From Roseburia sp. 1XD42-69 (GTDB lineage Bacteria; Bacillota; Clostridia; Lachnospirales; Lachnospiraceae): 64,000 bases of DNA. The notes beneath the pieces are model-generated. The model was not told where the DNA came from, made no database searches, and saw only the letters and a program-made list of their open reading frames with translations. The stretch covers positions 1-64,000 of the forward strand of contig NZ_RAZG01000004.1 of NCBI RefSeq assembly GCF_003612565.1, written 5' to 3'. Below are positions 25,724-34,758 of the stretch, one piece after another (the stretch's first letter is position 1; every line of letters begins with the position of its first letter). Made by a program: the position numbers and the translations under genes.

Positions 25724-26806
25724 ATGAGGACTTATCTGGTAACGGGAGGAGCAGGATTTATCGGGTCAAACTATATCCACTATATGTTCCGGAAATATGA
25801 CAACGAAATCCGCATTATCAATGTGGACGCACTGACTTATGCGGGAAACTTGGAAAATTTAAAAGAGGTGGAATCCAGGGACAATTATACATTTGTAAAG
25901 GCTGACATTACGGACAAGGATGCCATTTCAAAGATTTTTAAAGAGAACGATATCGACAGGGTGGTGCATTTTGCGGCGGAGTCCCATGTGGACAGAAGCA
26001 TTAAGACTCCGGAGGTCTTTGTCTCCACCAATGTATTGGGAACTGCAGTAATGTTAAACTGCGCCAAGGAAGCCTGGGAACTTCCGGATGGCTCATTTAA
26101 GGAGGGCAAGAAGTTTCTCCATGTGTCCACGGATGAGGTGTACGGTTCTTTAGAGGAGGACGGGGGATATTTTTATGAGACAACCCCATACAGTCCCCAC
26201 AGCCCCTATTCCGCCAGCAAGGCGTCCTCAGATTTCCTTGTAAAGGCATATATTGACACCTATCACTTCCCGGCTAATATTACAAATTGTTCCAACAACT
26301 ACGGGCCTTACCAGTTCCCGGAAAAACTCATTCCGCTGATTATCAACAACGCCCTCCACGGCAAAAAGCTTCCGGTGTACGGCGACGGCAAGAACGTGAG
26401 GGACTGGCTCTATGTGGACGACCATGCCAAGGGAATTGACATGGTGCAGGAGAAGGGCAGGCTGGGAGAGACTTACAATATCGGCGGCCACAACGAAAAG
26501 CAGAATATCGAGATTATTGAGATTATTTTAGATACCCTCTTAGAGATGCTCCCGGAGGATGACGAGAGAAGAAAGCATATCAGCAGGGATTTGATTACCT
26601 ATGTGGAGGACAGGAAGGGCCACGACAGAAGGTATGCCATCGCCCCGGATAAAATCAAGGCGGAAATCGGCTGGGAGCCGGAAACCATGTTTAAGGACGG
26701 CATAAGGAAAACTATTGCATGGTTCTTTGAGCATGAGGACTGGATGGAAAACGTTACAAGCGGCGATTACCAGACATACTACGAGGATATGTATAAAAAC
26801 AGATAA
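25724..26806 (+). CDS. rfbB: dTDP-glucose 4,6-dehydratase
   Basis: RfbB/RmlB converts dTDP-glucose to dTDP-4-keto-6-deoxyglucose. The 360 residues are the standard length. The NAD-binding TGGAGFIGSNY lies at about residues 7-17, AAESHVDRS near 87, the STDEVYGSLE dehydratase motif near 139 and catalytic YSASKASSD near 167. NNYGPYQFPEKLIP and the C-terminal YVEDRKGHDRRYAI follow. AAAAGGAG precedes ATG 25724. It is the first gene of the rfbB-rfbA-rfbC block behind its own promoter. Confidence 0.97.
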   Translation: MRTYLVTGGAGFIGSNYIHYMFRKYDNEIRIINVDALTYAGNLENLKEVESRDNYTFVKADITDKDAISKIFKENDIDRVVHFAAESHVDRSIKTPEVFVSTNVLGTAVMLNCAKEAWELPDGSFKEGKKFLHVSTDEVYGSLEEDGGYFYETTPYSPHSPYSASKASSDFLVKAYIDTYHFPANITNCSNNYGPYQFPEKLIPLIINNALHGKKLPVYGDGKNVRDWLYVDDHAKGIDMVQEKGRLGETYNIGGHNEKQNIEIIEIILDTLLEMLPEDDERRKHISRDLITYVEDRKGHDRRYAIAPDKIKAEIGWEPETMFKDGIRKTIAWFFEHEDWMENVTSGDYQTYYEDMYKNR

Positions 26807-26875
26807 GATGCGCAGAAGGGAAGGTTTATAGGGAAGCCGTAAGCCTTCTTTCTTGTGTTTCAAAGGAGGATGCGG

Positions 26876-27754
26876 ATGAAAGGCATTATTTTAGCAGGAG
26901 GGTCAGGAACCCGTCTTTACCCATTGACAAAGGCAATCAGCAAACAGATTATGCCTGTTTACGACAAGCCCATGATTTATTACCCCTTATCTACCCTGAT
27001 GCTTGCAGGGATCAGGGAGGTTTTGATTATCTCCACCCCAAGGGATCTTCCGGTATTTAAGGAACTGTTAGGCTCCGGGGAGCAGCTTGGCATGGATTTT
27101 TCCTATGAAATCCAGGAGGAGCCCAGAGGGCTGGCGGACGCCTTTTTAATTGGGGAGAAATTTATCGGAAATGACGCTGTGGCCCTTGTCCTGGGGGATA
27201 ATATTTTTTACGGACAGAGCTTCTCCAAGGTGTTAAAATCTGCGGCGGAGCGTACCACAAGCCTGCCGGGAGCCACTATTTTCGGCTACTATGTAAAAGA
27301 TCCCAGGGAGTACGGGGTTGTGGAGTTTGACGAGACGGGAAAGGCATTGTCCATTGAGGAGAAACCCGAGAAGCCTAGGTCAAATTATGCAGTGCCGGGA
27401 CTTTATTTTTATGACAACGACGTGGTGGAAATTGCCAAAAACGTAAAACCCTCCGCCAGGGGAGAAATTGAGATTACCAGCGTAAACAATGCGTATCTGC
27501 AGAGGGGAACCCTTTCCGTGGAGACTTTGGGTCGGGGATTTGCATGGCTGGATACGGGAAACCATGACATGCTTCTTGCAGCGGCGGATTTTGTCTCCGC
27601 ATTCCAGAAACGCCAGGGGCTTTATATCTCCTGTATCGAGGAGATTGCATACAAGCGGGGCTTTATTGACAAAGATCAGCTTGTGAAACTGGCCCAGCCC
27701 CTTCTGAAAACAGACTACGGCCAGTATTTGATTGATGTGGCGGAAGGCTTATAA
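26876..27754 (+). CDS. rfbA: Glucose-1-phosphate thymidylyltransferase
   Basis: RfbA/RmlA makes dTDP-glucose from dTTP and glucose-1-phosphate, the entry step of dTDP-rhamnose synthesis. The 292-residue protein from ATG 26876 fits the family, and AAAGGAGG lies 6 nt upstream, whereas earlier in-frame starts precede that site. Signature [17 protein letters not shown] is at about 9-25, [12 protein letters not shown] just after, LGDNIFYG near 111 and [10 protein letters not shown] near 224. It is equivalent to the short RmlA form. It is co-transcribed with rfbB and rfbC. Confidence 0.97.
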   Translation: MKGIILAGGSGTRLYPLTKAISKQIMPVYDKPMIYYPLSTLMLAGIREVLIISTPRDLPVFKELLGSGEQLGMDFSYEIQEEPRGLADAFLIGEKFIGNDAVALVLGDNIFYGQSFSKVLKSAAERTTSLPGATIFGYYVKDPREYGVVEFDETGKALSIEEKPEKPRSNYAVPGLYFYDNDVVEIAKNVKPSARGEIEITSVNNAYLQRGTLSVETLGRGFAWLDTGNHDMLLAAADFVSAFQKRQGLYISCIEEIAYKRGFIDKDQLVKLAQPLLKTDYGQYLIDVAEGL

Positions 27755-27813
27755 TTCAGATAAAATCGTAACGGTTCGGCTTGTCTGAACTGCTTAAGTA
27801 GGAGGCAGAAGAA

Positions 27814-28395
27814 ATGGGAAAGATAAAAGTAACGTCCGAGTGCAACGGCATTGCAGGTTTAAAAGTGGTGGAACCAAGCGTATTTGGAGACGCCCGGGGA
27901 TATTTTATGGAGACATACAATTACAACGATTTTAAGGAGGCGGGGATTGACTGCCAGTTTGTCCAGGACAACCAGTCCGCCTCCAAAAAAGGTGTGTTAA
28001 GAGGGCTTCATTTTCAGATAAATTTCCCCCAGGACAAGCTGGTTCGGGTGGTAAACGGGGAAGTCTTTGACGTGGCGGTGGATTTGCGGGAAGGTTCCGA
28101 AACTTTTGGAAAATGGTTTGGGGTTGTCTTATCCGCAGAAAACAAAAAGCAGTTTTTTATTCCCAAGGGCTTTGCCCACGGCTTTGTGGTGTTAAGCGAC
28201 TATGCGGAGTTCTGCTATAAAGTCACAGACTTTTACCATCCCAATGACGAGGGAGGGCTTTTGTGGAAAGATCCGGATATCGGGGTAGAATGGCCCATGC
28301 CGGAGGGAATGACAGAAGAAGACCTGATTATGTCGGACAAGGATAAAGTCTGGGGCGGCATAAAGGAATATGCGGCGTCTAAAGCAAAGGCATAG
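27814..28395 (+). CDS. rfbC: dTDP-4-dehydrorhamnose 3,5-epimerase
   Basis: RfbC/RmlC epimerises dTDP-4-keto-6-deoxyglucose at C3 and C5. The 193-residue cupin shows FGDARGYFMETYN near residues 21-33, QDNQSASKKGVLRGLHFQ with the catalytic-base histidine near 66, VFDVAVDLREGS near 84 and IPKGFAHGFVVLS near 120. Standard length. AGGAGG precedes ATG 27814. With rfbD, rfbB and rfbA this completes the four-step dTDP-L-rhamnose pathway within 4.5 kb, so the downstream exporter probably handles a rhamnose-containing polymer. Confidence 0.96.
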   Translation: MGKIKVTSECNGIAGLKVVEPSVFGDARGYFMETYNYNDFKEAGIDCQFVQDNQSASKKGVLRGLHFQINFPQDKLVRVVNGEVFDVAVDLREGSETFGKWFGVVLSAENKKQFFIPKGFAHGFVVLSDYAEFCYKVTDFYHPNDEGGLLWKDPDIGVEWPMPEGMTEEDLIMSDKDKVWGGIKEYAASKAKA

Positions 28396-28436
28396 GATAC
28401 ATGTCTTTCAATTAAGAAGGTTTAAGAGGAATTTTT

Positions 28437-29270
28437 ATGGCAGCAGACAAGAAAAAACATGGGCTGACCCTCTCCGGGGTGTATGAAAACCGGAAACTTA
28501 TCGGAAGGCTCTCAGCCAACGATTTTAAAACCAGGTTTGCAGGTTCCTATCTTGGGATTATCTGGGCCTTTGTTCAGCCGGTAATTACCATATTTGTGTA
28601 CTGGTTTGTCTTTGAAAAAGGGTTTAAGCCTGCCCCGGTGAGAGATGCAGCAGGGGCGGATGTGCCCTACGTGCTCTGGCTTGTGGGGGGGCTTGTGCCC
28701 TGGTTCTTTTTCAGCGAGGCTCTAAGCGGCGGCACCAGGGCCCTTTTGGACTATTCCTATCTGGTAAAAAAAGTGGTGTTCCAGATAGATATCCTTCCCA
28801 TGGTGAAAGTAAACTCGGCGCTTTTTGTGCACGTGTTTTTCCTGGGATTTGCACTGGTATTGTTTGGGATATTGGGATATCTGCCGGATTTGTACAGCAT
28901 TCAGCTATTATATTACTCCGTGAGCATGTATGTCTTTGTCCTGGCATTATGCTATTTGACCAGCGCCCTGGTGGTATTTTTCCGGGACTTAAACCAGATT
29001 ATTAACATTGTGCTCCAGGTAGGGGTGTGGGCCACCCCCATTATGTGGAACATGGATACCATGGATATCAGCCCGGTGCTTAAATTTATATTAAAGTTAA
29101 ACCCTCTTTATTACATAACTGAGGGTTACAGGGATTCTCTGCTGTACAAAAGGGCGTTCTGGGAGAAGTGGGAAATGACCCTTTACTTTTGGGCAGTGAC
29201 GGCAGCATTTATGCTTTTGGGCAATTATGTCTTTAAGAAACTTCGGATGCATTTTGCGGATGTATTATAG
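28437..29270 (+). CDS. ABC-2 glycan export permease, Wzm/TagG type
   Basis: This 277-residue integral membrane subunit of an ABC exporter for finished lipid-linked polysaccharide has an N-terminal cytoplasmic stretch ending KTRFAGSYLGIIWAFVQP (about 30-47), a family signature, followed by about six membrane helices. A seven-G run lies at 28685-28691 in the codons for VGGLVP. The stop is 47 nt before the ATPase start. The nearest described relatives are Wzm, RfbA-permease and TagG. The cargo is probably the rhamnose polymer made by the neighbours. This is the first of two such exporters in the window. Confidence 0.92.
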   Translation: MAADKKKHGLTLSGVYENRKLIGRLSANDFKTRFAGSYLGIIWAFVQPVITIFVYWFVFEKGFKPAPVRDAAGADVPYVLWLVGGLVPWFFFSEALSGGTRALLDYSYLVKKVVFQIDILPMVKVNSALFVHVFFLGFALVLFGILGYLPDLYSIQLLYYSVSMYVFVLALCYLTSALVVFFRDLNQIINIVLQVGVWATPIMWNMDTMDISPVLKFILKLNPLYYITEGYRDSLLYKRAFWEKWEMTLYFWAVTAAFMLLGNYVFKKLRMHFADVL

Positions 29271-29317
29271 ATTTGCCGGCAAAGGCTTACAGGCAGATAC
29301 AGAGAAAGGTTTTTTCT

Positions 29318-30583
29318 ATGAGCGATATTGCAATTAAGGTGGATGAGGTAAGCAAAGTTTACCATCTCTACAACAGACAGCGGGACAGGTTAAAAGACGC
29401 TTTAAATTTGACAAAAAAGAAGTGTTACCGGGAGCATTTTGCCCTGGAAAAGCTGAATTTTGAGATAAAAAAAGGGGAGACAGTGGGAATTATCGGCACC
29501 AACGGCTCCGGCAAGTCCACCATCTTAAAAATTATCACCGGGGTGTTAAACCCCACCAAAGGGGAGGTGACGGTGGATGGCAGGATATCCGCCCTCTTAG
29601 AGCTTGGGGCGGGATTTAACATGGAGTATACGGGAATTGAAAATGTATACTTAAACGGCACCATGATTGGTTTTACCAAAGAGGAAATTGATGAGCGCCT
29701 TTCGGATATTCTTGACTTTGCAGATATCGGGGATTTTGTCAACCAGCCGGTAAAGACCTATTCCTCCGGCATGTTTGTCCGTCTTGCCTTTGCGGTGGCC
29801 ATCAATATTGACCCGGAGATTCTCATTGTGGACGAAGCCCTCTCTGTGGGGGATGTGTTTTTCCAGTCCAAGTGTTACCATAAATTTGAAGAATTTAAAA
29901 AGATGGGGAAAACCATACTGTTTGTAAGCCATGATTTGGGGAGCATTACAAAATACTGTGACCGGGCAATTCTCCTGAATAAAGGACATAAGCTTTTTGA
30001 GGGGACGCCAAAAGAAGCGGTGGATATGTACAAGCGGGTGTTGGTGAACCAGCTTGATGATGACGACGAGGAGAATGGCAAGACAGCCTGGAACCAGGCG
30101 GGAGGGGAGGAACTTTGGCGGAAGTCCCTGCCCATAAATCCGGAGGTTTTAGAGTACGGCAGCAAGAAAGCGGAGATTGTGGACTTTGTGTTTTTGGATA
30201 ACAAGGGGAAAATGACAAATGTGATTGAAAAGGGCACGGAGATGACTGTAAAAATGAAGGTTCGGTTTAACGAAGATATACCGGAGCCAATATTTGCCTT
30301 TTCCTTTAAAAATTTAATGGGTATTGAACTTTGCGGCACAAACACTCTCTTTGAGAAAATCGAGATAAGCCCCAAAAAGGCGGGGGATGTGCAGGTTATC
30401 TCTTTTAAACAGAACATGGATTTGCAGGGAGGGGAATATCTTCTGTCCCTGGGATGTACCGGATATCCCCAAGGGGAGTTTACGGTGTACCACAGGCTCT
30501 ATGATGTGTGCAACTTAACGGTGGTGTCTACGAAAAATACCGTGGGGTATTATGATATGAATACTAGTATTACAGTAGAGTGA
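29318..30583 (+). CDS. ABC glycan export ATPase with C-terminal extension, Wzt type
   Basis: The 421 residues start at ATG 29318. A longer in-frame reading from 29273 would add residues unlike the family. The ATPase part (about 1-245) has Walker A GTNGSGKST near 66, signature YSSGMFVRLAFA near 150 and Walker B ILIVDEALSVGD near 170. The remaining about 170 residues form an extra domain (about 275-421) with alternating beta-like strands. Long Wzt proteins with such a domain recognise the capped end of the glycan before export. The downstream gene at 30610, a candidate capping enzyme, supports this. The second exporter ATPase at 38229 lacks the extension. Confidence 0.92.
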   Translation: MSDIAIKVDEVSKVYHLYNRQRDRLKDALNLTKKKCYREHFALEKLNFEIKKGETVGIIGTNGSGKSTILKIITGVLNPTKGEVTVDGRISALLELGAGFNMEYTGIENVYLNGTMIGFTKEEIDERLSDILDFADIGDFVNQPVKTYSSGMFVRLAFAVAINIDPEILIVDEALSVGDVFFQSKCYHKFEEFKKMGKTILFVSHDLGSITKYCDRAILLNKGHKLFEGTPKEAVDMYKRVLVNQLDDDDEENGKTAWNQAGGEELWRKSLPINPEVLEYGSKKAEIVDFVFLDNKGKMTNVIEKGTEMTVKMKVRFNEDIPEPIFAFSFKNLMGIELCGTNTLFEKIEISPKKAGDVQVISFKQNMDLQGGEYLLSLGCTGYPQGEFTVYHRLYDVCNLTVVSTKNTVGYYDMNTSITVE

Positions 30584-30609
30584 CTTTTGCAGGACAAGGA
30601 GGATTCCTT

Positions 30610-32535
30610 ATGGACGACATATTTAACACTTCATACTTAAGGAGCAATATCGTATCATGGCTTCCGTTGAAAAAGGGAGAGGATGTGCTTTATATTAGGA
30701 ACGGCGTTTCACCCATTGAACATAAGTTACATGAAAAGCCAATAAACCTCACAGTGATACCACCCGAGATGTGCAAGAAAATTAAAGATAAATTTGATTA
30801 TGTGATTTGCATTGGGAACTTTGTGGAGACAACAGAAATATTATGTAAGGACTCTACAAAGGGGCGGCTTTCCCAGGCATCTTTTGGGATTGCTTTTTTT
30901 ATGGAAATGCTAAAAGAAAACGGAAAGCTGATTCTGGCACTGGAAAACAAGCTGGGTTTAAAATACTGGTGCGGGGCAAAGGAGGAGAAGAGCCGAAACT
31001 ATTTTGCCGGGTTAGAGCAGGATCCTGATATTTCCGGTTTCAGCAGAAAAGAATTGTGTGAGATTTTGCAAAAGACAGGATTGCAGGGAAGATTTTATTA
31101 TCCATTCCCGGATTACCGTTTTGCCATAAGCGTGTATTCGGATGATTACCTTCCAAAAACAGGGGAGCTGAGGGATCAGGTGGGGAATTTTGACGAGGAA
31201 CGCCTCACCATGTTTGACGAGGGTATGGCAATGGATACCTTGATAGAGGAAGGGCTTTTTCCCACATTTTCCAATTCCTATTTGCTGGTTATCGGGAGAG
31301 ATGATGTTTCTCTTGAAAATAAAAAGCAGGAAAATATTTTGTATATAAAATTTTCCAATGACAGACATGAACAATATAATATTTTAACCGGTATCACGGA
31401 GGACCGGGAGGGCAGGCGGCATATTCATAAACTTCCTGATTCCGGACGTTCCATGATTCATATTACCCACATTGAGAGGGCCTGTCTGGAATTAGTGAAT
31501 GCTTACAAAGAAAGCAGGTTTTTGGTAAACCGCTACCGGGTCAGGGAAGGCGGGATGGAATTGGAATATCTCACAGGCCGCACCCTGGAGGAAGAGGCGG
31601 ACAGGCTTTTAGAGGCGGGGGAAGAAGAGTGCGTTCTCAAGCTGATTCTGGATGTGGCAGAGGAGCTTAAGAAGTTTAAGCCTTCGGGAAGGTTTGACAT
31701 GAGCCAGGATTTTATCCGGGTGTTTGGCAAAGTAAATCTTCCCTCGGGGCTTATGGCACCATCCTACAGCAGTATAGATTGTATTCTGCCCAACATTATT
31801 TTGGGGGAGGACGAAAGCTGGACCCTGATTGACTATGAGTGGTCTTTTGAGTTTTCCATTCCCATTAATTTTACGATATACCGCATGATTCACTATTATG
31901 TGGAAACCAGCCCTCAAAGGCAGGTATTAAGAAAATATGACATATATCAGAGGGCTGGGATTTCCCAGGAGGAAATGGAGGTTTACCCCCTGATGGAGGA
32001 GGCTTTTCAAAATTATATCCTCAGCGGCCATGTCCCATTGCGCAAGGATTATGATTTCTGTGGAAAACCGGTATATCACGTAAGGCGTGTGTTAAATGAA
32101 ATCCAGGAGACTGAGCGGAAGCAGGCCCTTACCTTTTACTTTGACAATGGAAACGGTTTTTCGGAGCAGAGTACAAAATCCTACCGTTGTGAGGCATTGG
32201 ATGGAGTTTACGATTTGATGATTCGTATTCCATACAGTACAAGAAGGCTTAGGATTGACCCGGGAAACGAGGCGGTCACTGTGGAGATCAAGAAGTTACA
32301 CTGGTATGGAAATCCAAAGGGAGTTATAAAATTTCTGAGTAATGGACATAAATTAAAAGAGAATTTATATTTATTTGACACAAGAGATCCCAATATCTTG
32401 TTGGAATCCATTCCGGAAGACGAGGAGGTTCTTGTGCTGGAACTTAAAATAGAGACAATGAGTTTAGAAGCGGCGGAGTGGCTTGCAGAGAAAATTGACA
32501 GGAAATACAGGTTGAAAAAACGGCTGCGGAAATAG
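30610..32535 (+). CDS. Methyltransferase-like and kinase-like protein, possible glycan capping enzyme
   Basis: The 641 residues start at ATG 30610 behind AAGGAGG. The N-terminal part (about 1-200) resembles a class I SAM methyltransferase of polysaccharide loci, with the post-motif segments FDYVICIGNF near 68 and LKENGKLILALENKLGLKYW near 107. The glycine-rich SAM loop is degenerate (YIRNGVSP). A middle region around 260-480 looks like an APH-type kinase: SIDCILPNIIL has the catalytic-loop Asp 390 and Asn 395, and LIDYEW the metal-binding Asp 408. The C-terminal about 130 residues are unassigned. It directly follows the Wzm/Wzt-like pair. In E. coli O9a, WbdD combines methyltransferase and kinase to terminate chains recognised by Wzt. 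A similar role here is inference. Confidence 0.7.
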   Translation: MDDIFNTSYLRSNIVSWLPLKKGEDVLYIRNGVSPIEHKLHEKPINLTVIPPEMCKKIKDKFDYVICIGNFVETTEILCKDSTKGRLSQASFGIAFFMEMLKENGKLILALENKLGLKYWCGAKEEKSRNYFAGLEQDPDISGFSRKELCEILQKTGLQGRFYYPFPDYRFAISVYSDDYLPKTGELRDQVGNFDEERLTMFDEGMAMDTLIEEGLFPTFSNSYLLVIGRDDVSLENKKQENILYIKFSNDRHEQYNILTGITEDREGRRHIHKLPDSGRSMIHITHIERACLELVNAYKESRFLVNRYRVREGGMELEYLTGRTLEEEADRLLEAGEEECVLKLILDVAEELKKFKPSGRFDMSQDFIRVFGKVNLPSGLMAPSYSSIDCILPNIILGEDESWTLIDYEWSFEFSIPINFTIYRMIHYYVETSPQRQVLRKYDIYQRAGISQEEMEVYPLMEEAFQNYILSGHVPLRKDYDFCGKPVYHVRRVLNEIQETERKQALTFYFDNGNGFSEQSTKSYRCEALDGVYDLMIRIPYSTRRLRIDPGNEAVTVEIKKLHWYGNPKGVIKFLSNGHKLKENLYLFDTRDPNILLESIPEDEEVLVLELKIETMSLEAAEWLAEKIDRKYRLKKRLRK

Positions 32536-32543
32536 AGGTTGTC

Positions 32544-33917
32544 ATGAAAATATCATCATCCTTAAAGACCAAGCGGATGATTATGTTCTGGTCAAAGCTT
32601 TTGATTGTGATTATCCAGACCGGAATGTACGGATGGCTTTGGTACAATCATTATAAAGATATGATGCCGGTGGCGTACTGGCACAGGGGAAACTGGGCTG
32701 TGATCGGCTTATATGCCGTATTTATCATGGCGTTTTCCAGGGCATTCGGCGCCCTTAAGGTGGGGTATTTAAAAACCTGGGACATTATGTACTCCCAGAT
32801 TTTAACCATACTCTGCGTCAACGGCGTGACCTATTTTCAACTGTCCCTGATTAACGGCGACTGGAGTCTGTTAGAAAACAGCAGGCCCATGTGGCTCTTA
32901 TCACTGGCGGATTTTACCATTGTTCTTCTCTGGGCAATTTTCATGCGGTGGATTTACACCATCATTTATCCCCCCCATGAGATGCTTTTAATTTACGGGG
33001 ATATCAGCCCGGACTGGATTATCCACAAACTGGAGTCCAGAAAAGATAAGTACCATGTAAAAGACAAGGTGGCCTTAAGCGCCGGGGTGGATTCGATCCT
33101 GGAAAAAATGCTCCACTATGACGCAGTCCTTGTGGGGGATATTCCGGCGGAGGACAGAAACAAGTTTATTAAATACTGCTTTGAGAAGGATATCCGGTGT
33201 TACAGCATTCCAAAGATATCGGATATTATGATTATTAACGCCGACAATATTGACTTGTTTGATACGCCCCTTTTGCTGTTTCGCAATAATGGCCTGACCT
33301 ACCGTCAAATGTTTTTAAAGCGGTGCATGGATATTGGGATTTCCCTGGTGGGAATCGTCCTGGCCTCCCCGGTGATGATAGCCATCGCCCTGGCCATTAA
33401 GATTTATGACAAAGGCCCTGTGTTTTATAAGCAGAAACGCCTTACCTTAGGGGGCAGGGAATTTGATATTTTAAAATTCCGGAGCATGATTGTGGATTCC
33501 GAAAGACATGGGGCAAGGCTGGCAAAAGCCCATGACGACAGAATTACCCCTGTGGGGAAAATTATCCGCAGAACACATTTTGACGAGCTGCCCCAGCTTT
33601 TTAACATCCTTTTAGGGGATATGTCCTTTGTGGGGCCAAGGCCGGAGCGGAAAGAGATAACGGAGGAATATGCAAAGGAGATACCGGAGTTTCCCTTCCG
33701 CCTTAAGGCAAAAGCAGGCCTCACCGGGTATGCCCAGGTCTATGGACAGTATAATACAGTGCCCTACGACAAATTAAAACTGGATTTGACTTATATTACA
33801 AAGTATACGATTTGGCTGGACATCAAACTGATTTTTCTTACTGTAAAAATTTTGTTCCAAAAAGAAAAGTCCGAGGGTGTGGAGGACGGCCAAAAGACGG
33901 CGTTGAAAGGCTCCTGA
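32544..33917 (+). CDS. Polyprenyl glycosylphosphotransferase (initiating sugar transferase)
   Basis: This 457-residue WcaJ/WbaP-like enzyme transfers a sugar-1-phosphate from a UDP-sugar to undecaprenyl phosphate, starting a glycan repeat. Four N-terminal membrane helices (about 10-30, 45-63, 80-98 and 115-135) and a cytoplasmic CoA-binding-like domain (about 150-255) precede the catalytic bacterial sugar transferase domain: a membrane-entering helix near 275-297, then PVFYKQKR, ILKFRSMI, HFDELPQLFNILLGDM and SFVGPRPE. It lies 8 nt downstream of the previous gene. A second, short initiating transferase is encoded at 58790, implying two separately initiated glycans. Confidence 0.93.
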   Translation: MKISSSLKTKRMIMFWSKLLIVIIQTGMYGWLWYNHYKDMMPVAYWHRGNWAVIGLYAVFIMAFSRAFGALKVGYLKTWDIMYSQILTILCVNGVTYFQLSLINGDWSLLENSRPMWLLSLADFTIVLLWAIFMRWIYTIIYPPHEMLLIYGDISPDWIIHKLESRKDKYHVKDKVALSAGVDSILEKMLHYDAVLVGDIPAEDRNKFIKYCFEKDIRCYSIPKISDIMIINADNIDLFDTPLLLFRNNGLTYRQMFLKRCMDIGISLVGIVLASPVMIAIALAIKIYDKGPVFYKQKRLTLGGREFDILKFRSMIVDSERHGARLAKAHDDRITPVGKIIRRTHFDELPQLFNILLGDMSFVGPRPERKEITEEYAKEIPEFPFRLKAKAGLTGYAQVYGQYNTVPYDKLKLDLTYITKYTIWLDIKLIFLTVKILFQKEKSEGVEDGQKTALKGS

Positions 33918-33969
33918 CAGAAGCTTCCTATTATGATATGGCCCAAACCCTGGAAGGAGGGAACGTTTT

Positions 33970-34758
33970 ATGATATCGGTAATTATTCCGGCTTATAACT
34001 GTGAAAAATATATCAGACAGGCGGTGGAATCCGCCTTAAAACAGGTTGTGGAAACGGATGTGGAAATCCTGGTTATCGATGACTGTTCCACAGACGGGAC
34101 AAAACATGCAGTACAGGAATTAATCCGGAAAAACGAAGAGAGAAAGAAAAATCCCTCCGAAAAAAACAGGCATAATCATGCCAGGGAAATCCTGTATCTG
34201 TGTAATAAAAAGAACCTTGGGGTGGCGGAGACCAGAAATAAAGGAATCCGCAAAGCCAGGGGAAATTATCTCGCCTTTTTGGATGGAGACGATTGGTGGG
34301 ACAGGGAGAAGTTACAAAAACAGCTTGAACTGATACAAAAAGAGGATGCCGTGCTGGTTTACTCCGGGCGGGAATTGATGCAGCCCCTGGGGGGCTCTAC
34401 GGGGAAAGTAATTCATGTGCCGGGGACGGCAACCTATAAGTCCCTGCTTCGCACCAACTGTATTCCCTGTTCTTCTGTTTTAATGAAGACCAAGGCGGCC
34501 AGGGAGTTTTATATGTGCCATGACGAACTCCACGAGGATTATATTTTATGGCTTAAGGTACTTCAAAAATACGGGACGGCTTACGGCATTGACGAGCCTT
34601 TGCTCAAGTCCAGGCTCTCACAGGGAGGCAAGTCCAGAAACAAATTAAAGTCTGCAAAAATGCATTACGGGGTTTATAAGTATATGGGGATTCCCTGGTG
34701 GAAGGCGGTGTGGCTCTTTTTGTGCTATGCATTGAATGGGGTGAGGAAGTACCGATGA
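33970..34758 (+). CDS. Family 2 glycosyltransferase
   Basis: This 262-residue GT-A enzyme has SVIIPAYNCEKYIRQAVES at the start, IDDCSTDGTK near residue 37 and FLDGDDWWDR near 100, the metal/nucleotide-sugar acidic motif. An insertion of charged residues (about 48-70, RKNEERKKNPSEKNRHNH) is larger than usual between the first two motifs. The C-terminus has a hydrophobic stretch (WWKAVWLFLCYALNG) that may touch the membrane. Its stop overlaps the next start (ATGA), so it is translationally coupled to the phosphotransferase gene. Confidence 0.88.
   Translation: MISVIIPAYNCEKYIRQAVESALKQVVETDVEILVIDDCSTDGTKHAVQELIRKNEERKKNPSEKNRHNHAREILYLCNKKNLGVAETRNKGIRKARGNYLAFLDGDDWWDREKLQKQLELIQKEDAVLVYSGRELMQPLGGSTGKVIHVPGTATYKSLLRTNCIPCSSVLMKTKAAREFYMCHDELHEDYILWLKVLQKYGTAYGIDEPLLKSRLSQGGKSRNKLKSAKMHYGVYKYMGIPWWKAVWLFLCYALNGVRKYR

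Noticed and set aside
29875-30417. A 180-codon minus-strand open frame
   Set aside because: Lies wholly within the well-supported exporter ATPase gene; composition is that of an antisense shadow.
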